A DNA stretch of 47,401 nt from Rhizocola hellebori (GCF_016862955.1 NZ_BONY01000072.1:1-47401), one strand, 5' to 3'. Shown: positions 8,691 through 17,916, counted from the first letter of the stretch. Notes: generated by a model not told the origin, from the sequence alone. Program-made: numbers and translations.

Positions 8691-9420
8691 TGCGATCCAG
8701 CTTCTTCATGCGGTCCAGCACGCTGTCCGCGGTGGGGGAGAGGATCTCGTCGACGATTTCCCCGTCGGCGAGGAAGACCACGCGGTCGGCGTAGGAGGCC
8801 GCGTTCGGGTCGTGGGTCACCATGACGATGGTCTGACCGTGCTGGCGCACCGAGTCGCGAAGGAAGTTCAGCACGTCTGTCCCGGAACGCGAGTCGAGGT
8901 TGCCGGTCGGCTCGTCGGCGAAGATGACCTCGGGCCGGGAGACCAGCGCGCGGGCGCACGCGACGCGCTGCTGCTGGCCGCCGGACAGCTCGCTGGGCCG
9001 GTGATGCAGCCGGTCACCCAGCCCGACCGTGAGGATCACCGTGTCGTACCAGGCCTTGTCGGGCTGACGCCCGGCGATCGCGAGCGGGAGCGTGATGTTC
9101 TCCGCCGCGGTCAGCGTGGGAAGCAGGTTGAACTGCTGGAAGATGAAGCCCACTTTTTCGCGCCGCAGCTTGGTCAGCCCGGCGTCGCCAAGCCCGGTCA
9201 CCTGGGTTTCGCCGATGTAGACCGTGCCGGCGTTGACGGTGTCGAGCCCGGCCAGGCAGTGCATGAGCGTGGACTTGCCCGAACCCGATGGGCCCATGAT
9301 GGCGGTGTACTTGCCCCGCTCGAACTCGGCGGAGACCCCCCGCAGCGCTTGGACCTGGGCTTCGCCCGTGCCGTAGACCTTCCAGACCTCGACCGCTCGG
9401 GCGGCAGGCGTCATCGTCAT
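8683..9420 (-). CDS. ABC transporter ATPase, MacB/LolD type (cassette 2)
   Basis: A 245-residue ATPase with GPSGSGKS, the Q-loop in FIFQQFNLLPTLTAAEN, LSGGQQQR, VIFADEPTGNLDS and MVTHD in order. It closely resembles the ATPases of cassettes 1 and 3. It begins MTMTPAARAVEVWKVYG. No Shine-Dalgarno can be seen before the ATG: the eight preceding bases are TCACCCCC and before them lies a perfect 17-bp hairpin. The permease of cassette 3 ends only 54 bases upstream, so the gene is probably transcribed from the upstream operon, but how its translation begins is unclear. Confidence 0.92.
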   Translation of the reverse strand: MTMTPAARAVEVWKVYGTGEAQVQALRGVSAEFERGKYTAIMGPSGSGKSTLMHCLAGLDTVNAGTVYIGETQVTGLGDAGLTKLRREKVGFIFQQFNLLPTLTAAENITLPLAIAGRQPDKAWYDTVILTVGLGDRLHHRPSELSGGQQQRVACARALVSRPEVIFADEPTGNLDSRSGTDVLNFLRDSVRQHGQTIVMVTHDPNAASYADRVVFLADGEIVDEILSPTADSVLDRMKKLDRNA

Positions 9421-9428
9421 GGGGGTGA

Positions 9429-9470
9429 TTTTGCCCGAATAAGCCGTGATGAGGGCTTATTCGGGCAAAA
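9429..9470. repeat. Perfect 17-bp inverted repeat between ABC cassettes
   Basis: Arm 9429-9445 (TTTTGCCCGAATAAGCC) is the exact complement of 9454-9470, with an eight-base loop. It fills the gap between the stop of permease 3 (9475) and the start of ATPase 2 (9420). Neither strand carries a T-run after the stem outside the arm itself. It may stop or pause transcription, protect the mRNA end, or control translation of the ATPase. Confidence 0.75.
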
Positions 9471-9474
9471 ACGG

Positions 9475-12021
9475 TTATTCGTAGGCGATAGCGTCGAGAA
9501 CGTTCAGGAACGCCGCTCGCAACGCCGGTACCACCGCGGCGAACACCCCGAAGAGGATGGCCGTGACCACATAGGCGATCAGGTTGGTCCACGGCAGCAC
9601 GATGGTGGTCATGAAGTCGGCCTCGATGAGCGCCTGCGACAACGCCGCCCCCGACCCGACCCCGACCACGAGCCCGAGCAGGCAGCCGAAGACGGCGATC
9701 AGGATCGACTCGACCCCGACCATGCGCACCACCGCACCGCGGCTCAACCCGATCGCGCGAACCAGCCCCAGCTCGCGGGTGCGCTCGACAATGCTCAGCA
9801 GCAGCGTGTTGAGAATGCCCAGCAGCGCGATGATCAGCGCCACCCCCAGCAGGAAGGTGATCGCCCGGAGCAGGAAGTCGAAAATCTGGTTGAACTGCTT
9901 GAGGAACGCCGACATGTCGCCCACGGTCACACCCGGATAATCGGACATGATCTTGTCGACTGAGGCCACGGTCGCGGCCACGTCCGTGCCCTGCGACACC
10001 GACACGAACCCTTGGTAGGCAAGGCCCCCGGCGAAGTCGTCGACGGCCGCCTCGGCCAGCAGCGGACCCGAGACCGTCGGCGTCGCCTTGTAGATGCCGA
10101 CCAGCGTGTAGTCGCGCTCCACCGCCTCGATGCGCACCTTGACCTTCTCGCCGACCTTCCAGCCGCGGTCTTTCGCGAGATTGTCGTCGATGACGAACTC
10201 GTTGGGCGACAGCTTGCCCAGCCGTCCCTCGATCGTTTCCATCTTCCACATGCGTTGCGCCACAGCCACATCCGTGGCCGCCAGGCCCGGGTAGGGCTGG
10301 CCGCCCAGCGCGCCGTTGAGCGTGATGTGCCACGAGGCGACATCGGTGACCCCCGGCAGCTGGCTCACCTTGTCCATGGCGGTTGGGTTGTACCCGGTGC
10401 GCCCATCGGGCGGGGCGGTGTTGGGGCCCAGCACGATGATGGCCACGTCATAGCGGCCGATGTCGTTCTCCAGACTCGTCTTGAACGACTCGGTGACCGT
10501 GGCCGCCGCGCTGATCAGCGTGACACCGATCATCAGGGAGATGGCGGTGACCGCGGTGCGGCGCGGGTTGCGCAGTGAGTTGCGCACGCCGAGCTTGCCC
10601 GCCTGGCCCCATCCCACGAGGTAGCCCAGCAACCGGACCACCGGCTTGGCCAGCATGGGGGAGAGCAGCATGACGCCGATGAAGACCAGCCCCAGGCCGG
10701 CGGCCAGGATGAGCGTGCTCTGCGGCACACTGGCCAGCAATGGCAATGCCACTAGCGCCAATCCTGGTACCAGGAAACAGCTGCCGGTAATGGTCAGACC
10801 CACCAGCGACTTGTCCGGCCGGACCACCTCGCGCATGGCCGCGACCGGCGGCACGCTCGAGGCTTTGATAGCCGGTACGAAGGCCGCGATGACGGTGACC
10901 AGAATGCCCATCGCGTAGGACCACAGCACCGCCCACGGCGACAACACGATCCCGGCGCTTTCGATGCCCAGGCCGATGCCGCTGGTGAGCATGCGCTCGA
11001 CCAGAGCCCCGACGCCCGCGCCGAGGGCAAGACCGAGCGTCGCCCCGACCCCGCCGACGATGAGCGCCTCGAGCATGACCGAGCCCACCACCTGACCCCA
11101 GCCCGCGCCCATGGCACGAAGCAGGGCCAGCTCTCGGGAGCGTTGCGCCACAATGATGTTGAAGGTGTTGTAGATGAGGAAGATGCCGACGAACGCCGCG
11201 ATGATGGCGAAGGCGGTGAGGATGATCTGGAAGACGCTGAACTGGTCACCGAGCACATTGGACTGTTGTTCGGTCACCTCCTCGCCGGTGAGCGCCTTGA
11301 ACCCGGCCGGCAGCTGCGCTTCGATGCGCTTCTTCAGCTCCTCGTGGGTCACCCCGTCCTTGGCGCTGAACGACGCGTTGGCGAAGACATCGCGTTTGCC
11401 GTAGAACATTTCCTGGGCGTGGCCGAGCTCGAAGAGGATGAGCGCCTCTCCCGCCAGCGAATCGCGGCCGCCGGAGTAGCCGACGATGCCGCTGACGCGA
11501 TAGTTCTTGGGCTCGCCGAGCTGCGGCACGAAGATCTTGAGCTGCTCGCCGCGCTTCACCTTGGCCAGCTTGGCGGTGTTGGCGGAGATGGCCACCTCGT
11601 CCGCGGAGTGCGGCCAGTCGCCTTCGCGCAGCTCGACCAGGCCGAGGGGGTCGCGTCCGTCGGTGCCCGCGGCGATCGTGGTCTGGGTGGTCACCTCGTC
11701 GCCGGTGTCGGACTGGAAGGGCACCACGCCCTGCCCGCTCACCTCGCCGCTGGCCTTGTCCACACCGTCCACTTTGGACATTTTCTCCAGCTCGGCGGCG
11801 GACAGCAGCACCCTTTCGCCGTTGTCCGACTCCTTGGTCGGCTGGACCTGCACCGCGACGTTCTCGTTGATGGTGGCGAACAATCCGGCGAAGCGCGCGT
11901 TGAGCGTGTCGCTCAGAACCATGCTGCCGGAAAGGAAACCGACCGACAGCACGATGGCGATGACCGCAAGAGCCAGGCGCAGCTTGCGCTGCAAAAGCCC
12001 GCGCAGGCTAGCTTTTATCAT
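9475..12021 (-). CDS. ABC transporter permease, MacB/FtsX type (cassette 3)
   Basis: An 848-residue permease with the same two-FtsX-domain plan as cassettes 1 and 2: a first helix in RLALAVIAIVLSVGFLSGS, a MacB-like domain, a first FtsX core ending PAIKASSVPPVAAMREV, two central helices, a second outer domain and a last FtsX core ending PALRAAFLNVLDAIAYE. Its start overlaps the ATPase stop as ATGA (12018-12021). It is the cassette nearest the two-component system, so it is the most likely direct target of that system. Confidence 0.88.
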   Translation of the reverse strand: MIKASLRGLLQRKLRLALAVIAIVLSVGFLSGSMVLSDTLNARFAGLFATINENVAVQVQPTKESDNGERVLLSAAELEKMSKVDGVDKASGEVSGQGVVPFQSDTGDEVTTQTTIAAGTDGRDPLGLVELREGDWPHSADEVAISANTAKLAKVKRGEQLKIFVPQLGEPKNYRVSGIVGYSGGRDSLAGEALILFELGHAQEMFYGKRDVFANASFSAKDGVTHEELKKRIEAQLPAGFKALTGEEVTEQQSNVLGDQFSVFQIILTAFAIIAAFVGIFLIYNTFNIIVAQRSRELALLRAMGAGWGQVVGSVMLEALIVGGVGATLGLALGAGVGALVERMLTSGIGLGIESAGIVLSPWAVLWSYAMGILVTVIAAFVPAIKASSVPPVAAMREVVRPDKSLVGLTITGSCFLVPGLALVALPLLASVPQSTLILAAGLGLVFIGVMLLSPMLAKPVVRLLGYLVGWGQAGKLGVRNSLRNPRRTAVTAISLMIGVTLISAAATVTESFKTSLENDIGRYDVAIIVLGPNTAPPDGRTGYNPTAMDKVSQLPGVTDVASWHITLNGALGGQPYPGLAATDVAVAQRMWKMETIEGRLGKLSPNEFVIDDNLAKDRGWKVGEKVKVRIEAVERDYTLVGIYKATPTVSGPLLAEAAVDDFAGGLAYQGFVSVSQGTDVAATVASVDKIMSDYPGVTVGDMSAFLKQFNQIFDFLLRAITFLLGVALIIALLGILNTLLLSIVERTRELGLVRAIGLSRGAVVRMVGVESILIAVFGCLLGLVVGVGSGAALSQALIEADFMTTIVLPWTNLIAYVVTAILFGVFAAVVPALRAAFLNVLDAIAYE

Positions 12022-12773
12022 TCCGGCGCTCCGACCGTCAGATCGAGACTCTTAATTTTATCGAGTACGGCTTCCGCGGTCGGCGAATGCAGTTCGTCCA
12101 CGATCCGCCCGTCGCCGAGGAACACCACCCGATCGGCATACGAGGCCGCGTTGGCGTCGTGGGTCACCATGACGATGGTCTGGCCGTACTCGGAGACGCT
12201 GCGGCGAAGGAACGACAGGATGTCCGCGCCGGAACGCGAGTCGAGGTTGCCGGTCGGCTCATCGGCGAAAATCACCTCGGGCCGCGAGGCGAGCGCCCGC
12301 GCGCACGCCACCCGCTGCTGCTGTCCACCGGACAGCTGACTCGGGCGGTGGCTGAGCCGATCGGCCAGACCCACCGTGTTGATCACAGTCTGGTACCACT
12401 CCTGGTCCGGCTTGCGCCCGGCAATCGCCAGCGGCAGCAGGATGTTCTCCTCGGCGGTCAGCGTCGGCAACAGGTTGAACTGCTGGAAAATGAAGCCCAC
12501 CTTTTCCCGGCGCAGTTTGGTCAGCCCGGCATCGGACAGCCCGGTCACCATGGCCTCGCCGATCATCACCTGGCCCCGGGTGACCGAGTCCAGCCCGGCC
12601 AGGCAGTGCATGAGCGTCGACTTGCCCGAGCCGGAAGGACCCATGATGGCCGTGAACTTTCCCCGCTCGACCTCAAGGCTCACCCCGCGCAGCGCGATGA
12701 CCTGCGCCTCCCCGACGCCATATACCTTCCACACATCCACCGCACGTGCGGCGGCGCTCATAGGCGAATTCAT
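12018..12773 (-). CDS. ABC transporter ATPase, MacB/LolD type (cassette 3)
   Basis: A 251-residue ATPase with the full set of motifs (GPSGSGKS, FIFQQFNLLPTLTAEEN, LSGGQQQR, VIFADEPTGNLDS, MVTHD). It starts at ATG 12773 or possibly four codons later (MSAAARAVDVW, the part that aligns with the paralogues); no strong Shine-Dalgarno decides between them. The response regulator gene ends 86 bases upstream on the same strand with only a small 6-bp hairpin (CTCCTT-AAG-AAGGAG) between. Kinase, regulator and cassette 3 may therefore form one unit. Confidence 0.92.
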   Translation of the reverse strand: MNSPMSAAARAVDVWKVYGVGEAQVIALRGVSLEVERGKFTAIMGPSGSGKSTLMHCLAGLDSVTRGQVMIGEAMVTGLSDAGLTKLRREKVGFIFQQFNLLPTLTAEENILLPLAIAGRKPDQEWYQTVINTVGLADRLSHRPSQLSGGQQQRVACARALASRPEVIFADEPTGNLDSRSGADILSFLRRSVSEYGQTIVMVTHDANAASYADRVVFLGDGRIVDELHSPTAEAVLDKIKSLDLTVGAPE

Positions 12774-12859
12774 GCCACTCAGCGTGACAGCGGCTTTTCA
12801 GCTGACCCTCAGACCGCAGCACGGTTCTGGCCTAGGCCCTGTGGGGGAAGCGCTCCTCC

Positions 12860-13531
12860 TTAAGAAGGAGCCCCCGGCTTGACCAAGCCTGTTTCGTAGG
12901 CAAGTACCACCGCTTGGACCCGGTCGCGCAAGCCCAGCTTTGTCAGCATGTGTCCCACATGGGTCTTGACTGTCGTCTCGCTGACTGTCAGCGCCTGGGC
13001 TATCTCCGCATTGGACAGTCCCTTGGCGACCTGAATCAGCACCTCGGTCTCGCGTTCGGTCAGCGACGAGAGCTGGTTGGGCAGGACAGCGGTGGGGTCG
13101 GGAAGCAGAGTGGCGAAGCGGTCGAGCAGGCGGCGCAGAATGCGCGGGCCCACCACGGCCTCGCCCGCGGCGACGGTGCGGATCGCGGTGACCAGCTCCT
13201 CGGCCGGAACGTCCTTGGCCAGAAACCCGCTCGCGCCCGCCCGCAAGGCGCCGACGACGTAATCGTCCAGATCGAAGGTGGTGAGGATGAGGACCCTTAC
13301 CGGAAGTTTGAGGTTCACGATTTCGCGGGTCGCGGCGACCCCGTCGCGGCGCGGCATCCGCACATCCATCAGCACCACATCGGGCAGCAGCCGCCGGGCC
13401 ATCTCGACGGCCTCGACGCCGTCGGTCGCCTCGCCGACGATGTCCAGATCGGCCTCGGTGCCCAGCACCAGCTTGAAGCCGGTGCGTAGCAACTGCTGGT
13501 CGTCGGCGAGCAGCACCCGGATCGGCCTCAC
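12860..13531 (-). CDS. NarL/LuxR-family response regulator
   Basis: A 223-residue response regulator. The receiver domain spans residues 1-120 with acidic pocket Asp10-Asp11, phospho-acceptor Asp56 in VVLMDVRMP, a Thr in ILTTFD and Lys106 in GFLAKD. The LuxR-type HTH spans about 153-215 (LTERETEVLIQVAKGLSNAEIAQALTVSETTVKTHV, read in pieces). The frame stays open far upstream by chance through the kinase gene. The GTG at 13531 is chosen because VRPIRVLLADD is the canonical start and it overlaps the kinase stop as GTGA. It likely activates the downstream ABC cassettes on a cell-envelope signal. Confidence 0.93.
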   Translation of the reverse strand: MRPIRVLLADDQQLLRTGFKLVLGTEADLDIVGEATDGVEAVEMARRLLPDVVLMDVRMPRRDGVAATREIVNLKLPVRVLILTTFDLDDYVVGALRAGASGFLAKDVPAEELVTAIRTVAAGEAVVGPRILRRLLDRFATLLPDPTAVLPNQLSSLTERETEVLIQVAKGLSNAEIAQALTVSETTVKTHVGHMLTKLGLRDRVQAVVLAYETGLVKPGAPS

Positions 13532-14766
13532 ACCACCGCCCCCACTTCTACCTCGGTTGTCAGAGGTTCCAAGGGAATTTTGGCGTACACCCGAAAGCCG
13601 CCGCCGGGCCGGGGCCCGGTTCGCAGCGTTCCGCCGTAAACGGCCACCCTTTCTCGCATGCCGAGCAGGCCGTGGCCGGGCATCATGCCTTCGCGCGGGC
13701 CATGGCCGGTGTCGAACACCTCGATCGTCAGCAGGTCCGGCTGGATCGCCATGCGCACCTCGGCGGTGGCGTGCCCGGCGTGCTTGAGCGCGTTGGTCAG
13801 CGCCTCCTGCACGATGCGGTAGGCGGTCAGCGCGACACCCGGATCGAGCTCGGCGGGCTCCCCTTCGACGCGAAGCGTCGCCGCCAGACCCGCTTCGCGG
13901 ACCTGCTCGACCAGCGCCCGCACTCCGCCCAGCCCTGGCTGCGGGGTCAGCTGCGATTCCTCCGACTCCACCCGCAACAGGAACAGCAGCCGGCGCAGCT
14001 CCCGAAGCGTGGTGCGGCTGGTCTGCTCGATGGTGCTCAGCGCCTGCTCGGCCGCGTCGTAGTCGTGCTTGAGCACGCGCCGGGCGCCGGTGGCCATCAC
14101 CCCGATGACGCTCACATGATGGGCCACCACGTCGTGCAGCTCGCGCGCGATCCGGCGGCGCTCCTCGGCCACGGCCTGCTCGGCGTGGGCCTGCCGGCCG
14201 TCCTCGGCGGCGGACGCCCGCTCCCGAAGCGCTTGCGCGGCAAGGCGTCTGGCCTGAATGGTCCGTCCAATGAGGAACAGCACCACCATCATCACCAGAT
14301 TGACGAGCATCCCAGCCGAGGTGGAGATCAGTGGCTGGCCGTCGTGACCGTTGAGAGCGCCGTTGCGCACCGCCGCCAGGAAGGCCAGATCGTTGGCCAG
14401 CCACAACAGCGCGCTGCCGACCACCGCCCGCCACCAGGTTTCGTAGGCGGCCAGCGTGTAAGCCAGCACGTAGAGCGCGACGCCCTGGGCCGCCCACAGG
14501 TCCTGCTCCAGCACGCCCAGGAGGATGAAGACCCCGGTCGCCGCCACCGCGGCCCACAGCCATCGGCGGCGGATGACGATCGGGGTCAAGGTCAGCGCTA
14601 TCCAGAACGGCAGCCACGGGCCGGGACCGCCGTACCAGTCGTCGGGGCCGGCCACCCACATCATCAGCTCGACCGCCAGCACGCCGGCGGCCAGCGCAGC
14701 GTCAGCACGCCACGTCGTCCACCACGTCGTGCGCAGCATCGGCGAAAGCCAAGAGGGGATAGCCAC
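13528..14766 (-). CDS. Sensor histidine kinase, HisKA_3 (NarX/DesK-like)
   Basis: A 412-residue kinase. Several hydrophobic segments lie between residues 20 and 170, so the sensor part is membrane-embedded with short loops. A coiled region (171-200) leads to the HisKA_3 box EERRRIARELHDVVAHHVS with phospho-acceptor His211. The ATPase domain follows, with the N-box near YRIVQEALTNALKHA and the G-box DTGHGPREG...GHGLLGMRERV. It starts at GTG 14766, which has no Shine-Dalgarno; TACCCT lies six bases before it. An alternative is ATG 14739. Kinases with such intramembrane sensors next to MacB-like ABC genes commonly respond to membrane-active compounds; that role is inferred here. Confidence 0.9.
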   Translation of the reverse strand: MAIPSWLSPMLRTTWWTTWRADAALAAGVLAVELMMWVAGPDDWYGGPGPWLPFWIALTLTPIVIRRRWLWAAVAATGVFILLGVLEQDLWAAQGVALYVLAYTLAAYETWWRAVVGSALLWLANDLAFLAAVRNGALNGHDGQPLISTSAGMLVNLVMMVVLFLIGRTIQARRLAAQALRERASAAEDGRQAHAEQAVAEERRRIARELHDVVAHHVSVIGVMATGARRVLKHDYDAAEQALSTIEQTSRTTLRELRRLLFLLRVESEESQLTPQPGLGGVRALVEQVREAGLAATLRVEGEPAELDPGVALTAYRIVQEALTNALKHAGHATAEVRMAIQPDLLTIEVFDTGHGPREGMMPGHGLLGMRERVAVYGGTLRTGPRPGGGFRVYAKIPLEPLTTEVEVGAVV

Positions 14767-14772
14767 GTAGGC

Positions 14773-14778
14773 AGGGTA
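14773..14778 (-). promoter_or_regulatory. -10 box of histidine kinase operon (leaderless)
   Basis: On the minus strand TACCCT, then GCCTAC, then the GTG at 14766. The six-base gap places the transcription start on the start codon. Confidence 0.5.
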
Positions 14779-14791
14779 TATGGCGCGTGCG

Positions 14792-14870
14792 AAGCAACGC
14801 GCGGCATTGCCGCCTGGAAGCCGCTGTCTTCCCTCACGATCATGAAGCCAAAGAGAGCGGCTTCATGATC
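14792..14870. repeat. Dispersed palindromic repeat, complete copy
   Basis: The first 58 bases match 47339-47397 with few mismatches and one indel. The right part is a perfect 12-bp palindrome: GATCATGAAGCC (14838-14849) and GGCTTCATGATC (14859-14870) around a nine-base loop. It occupies the gap between the RecB-like gene (stop 14912) and the kinase start. It could end transcription of the RecB-like gene, but no U-run is present. It looks like a genome-dispersed REP-like element. Confidence 0.6.
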
Positions 14871-14911
14871 GCTCAGTCCAGACACCGGCGCGGCAATGCG
14901 GATGCGGGTGC

Positions 14912-15823
14912 TTAGGGCTGCTGGACGCCGTCGAGGCGGAGTTGGCGGCTGTCGGCGGTGGCGACGGTCAGCTGCTGCGGGAAGGGCGGCACCTCGCCAC
15001 CGAACGCCGGGCAGCGCACCTGATGGCTGCACCAGGCGCACAGCTTGCTGGGCTTGGGGCGGAAATCCTGTGCGGCGGTCGCCGCCTCGATGGCCCGCCA
15101 CAGCGCTATCAGCGTGCGCTCGAAGCTGACCAGCTCCTCGGCGTCGGGCGAATAGTCGCAGACCTGGGCGTCTTTGAGGTAGAGCAATCTGAGCACCCGG
15201 GGCACCACACCGCGGGTGCGCCACAGCACCAGCGCATAGAACTTCAGCTGGAACAGGGCCCGCGCTTCGAAGGCCTCCCTTGGCGCACCGCCGGTCTTGT
15301 AATCGACCACCCGCAGATCGCCGGCGGGGGAGATGTCGAGGCGGTCCACGTACCCCCGGATGAGCAATTGATCGTCGATGGTCGCTTCGATGAGCGCCTC
15401 CCGCTCGGCAGGGTCGAGCCGCCGCGGATCCTCCACGCTGAAGTAGCCGCCCAGCAGCTCGCGTGCCGACGCCAGAAACCCGGCGAGCTGATCGCTTTCG
15501 CCATCGGCGAAAAGCCCGGCCAGCTCGGGCTGCTCGACGGCCAGCCGCTCCCACTGCGGGGCGATCAGCGCGGCCGCGGTGGCCTCGGTGCGTTCCGCCG
15601 AGGCGTGGTCGAACAGCTTCTCCAGCACGGCATGGACCAGCGTGCCCCGCGCCTGGTCGGCGCTGGGCTGCTCGGGGAGGCGATCGATGCTGCGGAAACG
15701 GAACAGCAGCGGGCAGGTCTTGAAGTCGGCCGCTCGCGAGGGGGACAGGGAGGGCAGGCGTCGCACTTCCGCCGTTTCGTCGGGGACGATACCGGCCACA
15801 GTGGCGGCCGCAGCTTCGGTCAT
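14912..15823 (-). CDS. RecB-family PD-(D/E)XK nuclease with Fe-S cluster
   Basis: A 303-residue stand-alone nuclease of the RecB/Cas4/AddB-C-terminal type. His64 (GTLVHAVLE), Asp160 (GYVDRLD) and the VVDYKTGG motif with Asp174 and Lys176 form the PD-(D/E)XK active site, and QLKFYALVL is the QxxxY motif. Cys37 plus Cys262, Cys265 and Cys271 (C-x2-C-x5-C) are the four ligands of the Fe-S cluster seen in this family. A homologue near trmI and mpa is also known in mycobacteria, so the linkage to the proteasome region is conserved. It begins at ATG 15823 with TAGCCT six bases upstream. A role in DNA repair is likely but its substrate is not known. Confidence 0.88.
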   Translation of the reverse strand: MTEAAAATVAGIVPDETAEVRRLPSLSPSRAADFKTCPLLFRFRSIDRLPEQPSADQARGTLVHAVLEKLFDHASAERTEATAAALIAPQWERLAVEQPELAGLFADGESDQLAGFLASARELLGGYFSVEDPRRLDPAEREALIEATIDDQLLIRGYVDRLDISPAGDLRVVDYKTGGAPREAFEARALFQLKFYALVLWRTRGVVPRVLRLLYLKDAQVCDYSPDAEELVSFERTLIALWRAIEAATAAQDFRPKPSKLCAWCSHQVRCPAFGGEVPPFPQQLTVATADSRQLRLDGVQQP

Positions 15824-15829
15824 GGCAAC

Positions 15830-15835
15830 AGGCTA
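15830..15835 (-). promoter_or_regulatory. -10 box of RecB-like gene (leaderless)
   Basis: On the minus strand TAGCCT, then GTTGCC, then ATG 15823. No Shine-Dalgarno lies in this six-base gap. Confidence 0.5.
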
Positions 15836-15860
15836 GGACAGCCCTACGACATCGGGGCCG

Positions 15861-15892
15861 TAGCATGGTCGCGTATGGAGCCACTTTCATGA
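15861..15892 (+). promoter_or_regulatory. Promoter and start region of the M50 protease gene
   Basis: A TAGCAT box (15861-15866) precedes two possible starts. ATG 15875 opens a five-codon frame whose stop TGA (15890-15892) overlaps the gene start ATG 15889. GGAG at 15877-15880, inside that short frame, is eight bases from ATG 15889 and would serve as its ribosome binding site. Confidence 0.4.
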
Positions 15893-17034
15893 GCAACGCG
15901 TCCGGGGACGATTACCGGCCGGCGGGGTTCCAGGTCGGGCGGGTGCTCGGGTTTCCCTTGCGGCTCACCAGCTCCTGGGTCTTCCTGGCCCTGTTCATCG
16001 TGTTGTTCTACAGCGACATCCTCGGTGACACGCTGGGTCTGCACGGCGCGGTCCGTTACCTGGCCGGGATGGGTTTCGTGGCCGGGCTGCTGCTGTCGGT
16101 TCTCCTACACGAGCTCGGTCACGCGCTGACCGCCCGCCGTTTCGGGGTGGGCGTGCGGGGCATCACCCTCGACCTGCTCGGCGGCTACACCGAATTCGAC
16201 CAGGACTCGCCGCGTCCGGGGGTGGAGCTGGCCACCGCGCTGGCCGGGCCCGGGGTCTCGGCCGTGCTGGGAATAGGCTGCACGATCGCGGCGATCACCC
16301 TGCCCGAGGGCACGATCGGCGACAAGATCGCTGCTCAGCTCGCGGTGGCCAACCTGATCGTCGCCGTTTACAACGCCCTGCCCGGCTGGCCGCTCGACGG
16401 CGGCCGCGCCCTGCGCGCGGCGGTGTGGGCGGTCAACGGCGACCGCGATCGCGGCCTGAAGGTGGCGGGCTGGTCGGGCCGGGTGGTCGCGGTGCTCACC
16501 GGCGCGGCGTCGGTGGCCCTGTTCCTTCAGGGCTGGTACGACTCCGTGTTCTCGCTGCTGATCGGCGCCTGGATAGCCTTCACCATCTGGCGCGGCGCGA
16601 CGACGGCGGTGCTCACCGCGAAGGTGCGAGCGCGCTATCCGATGGTCGACCCGGTTCAGCTGGCCCGTCCGATTTTCTCGGTACCCTCCGGGACCTCGCT
16701 GGCCGAGGCGCTGCGCCGGGCGGAGGAGGCGGGCGTGACCCAGGCGGCGCTCGGTGTCACCGACCCCGATGGCCGCCTCATCGCCCTGGTGGTGCCCGCC
16801 GCGGCCGCCGCCGTGCCCGACCAGCGCCGGCCCTGGGTGACCGTGGAGACCCTGGCCCGCGGCATCGACGCGGTGGCCACCATCCCGGCCTCGGCACGCG
16901 GCGCAGACGTGATCAAGCTGCTGCGGGGGGACCCGGACAGGCCTTACCTTGTGATGGCCGGGGATGATGTCGTCGGAGTGGTGACCATCATGGACGTGGT
17001 CAGGGTGCTGGACCCGGAGCAGAACAGGCGGTAG
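15889..17034 (+). CDS. Site-2 protease family (M50B) with CBS domains
   Basis: A 381-residue membrane zinc protease. Hydrophobic segments start at about residue 27. HELGH (74-78) supplies two zinc ligands and the catalytic Glu, and LPGWPLDGGR with Asp170 gives the third ligand. Two CBS domains occupy about 255-375 in the cytoplasm. This is the SpoIVFB/Rip3-like layout. Such proteases cut membrane-bound substrates, often anti-sigma factors, and CBS domains usually sense adenine nucleotides. The frame extends to 15865, but ATG 15889 is better: GGAG lies eight bases before it. trmI follows after three bases, so the two are co-transcribed. Confidence 0.9.
   Translation: MSNASGDDYRPAGFQVGRVLGFPLRLTSSWVFLALFIVLFYSDILGDTLGLHGAVRYLAGMGFVAGLLLSVLLHELGHALTARRFGVGVRGITLDLLGGYTEFDQDSPRPGVELATALAGPGVSAVLGIGCTIAAITLPEGTIGDKIAAQLAVANLIVAVYNALPGWPLDGGRALRAAVWAVNGDRDRGLKVAGWSGRVVAVLTGAASVALFLQGWYDSVFSLLIGAWIAFTIWRGATTAVLTAKVRARYPMVDPVQLARPIFSVPSGTSLAEALRRAEEAGVTQAALGVTDPDGRLIALVVPAAAAAVPDQRRPWVTVETLARGIDAVATIPASARGADVIKLLRGDPDRPYLVMAGDDVVGVVTIMDVVRVLDPEQNRR

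Positions 17035-17915
<881 letters not shown>

Positions 17916-17916
<1 letters not shown>

Noticed and set aside
12854-12870. Terminator between response regulator and ABC cassette 3
   Set aside because: The stem (CTCCTT-AAG-AAGGAG) is only six base pairs and has no U-run, so it does not reliably separate the two units.
12860-14659. A single long open frame that would fuse a 370-residue Arg/Gly-rich region to the response regulator
   Set aside because: The N-terminal part is an out-of-frame reading of the kinase gene. The regulator has a canonical start at GTG 13531 overlapping the kinase stop.
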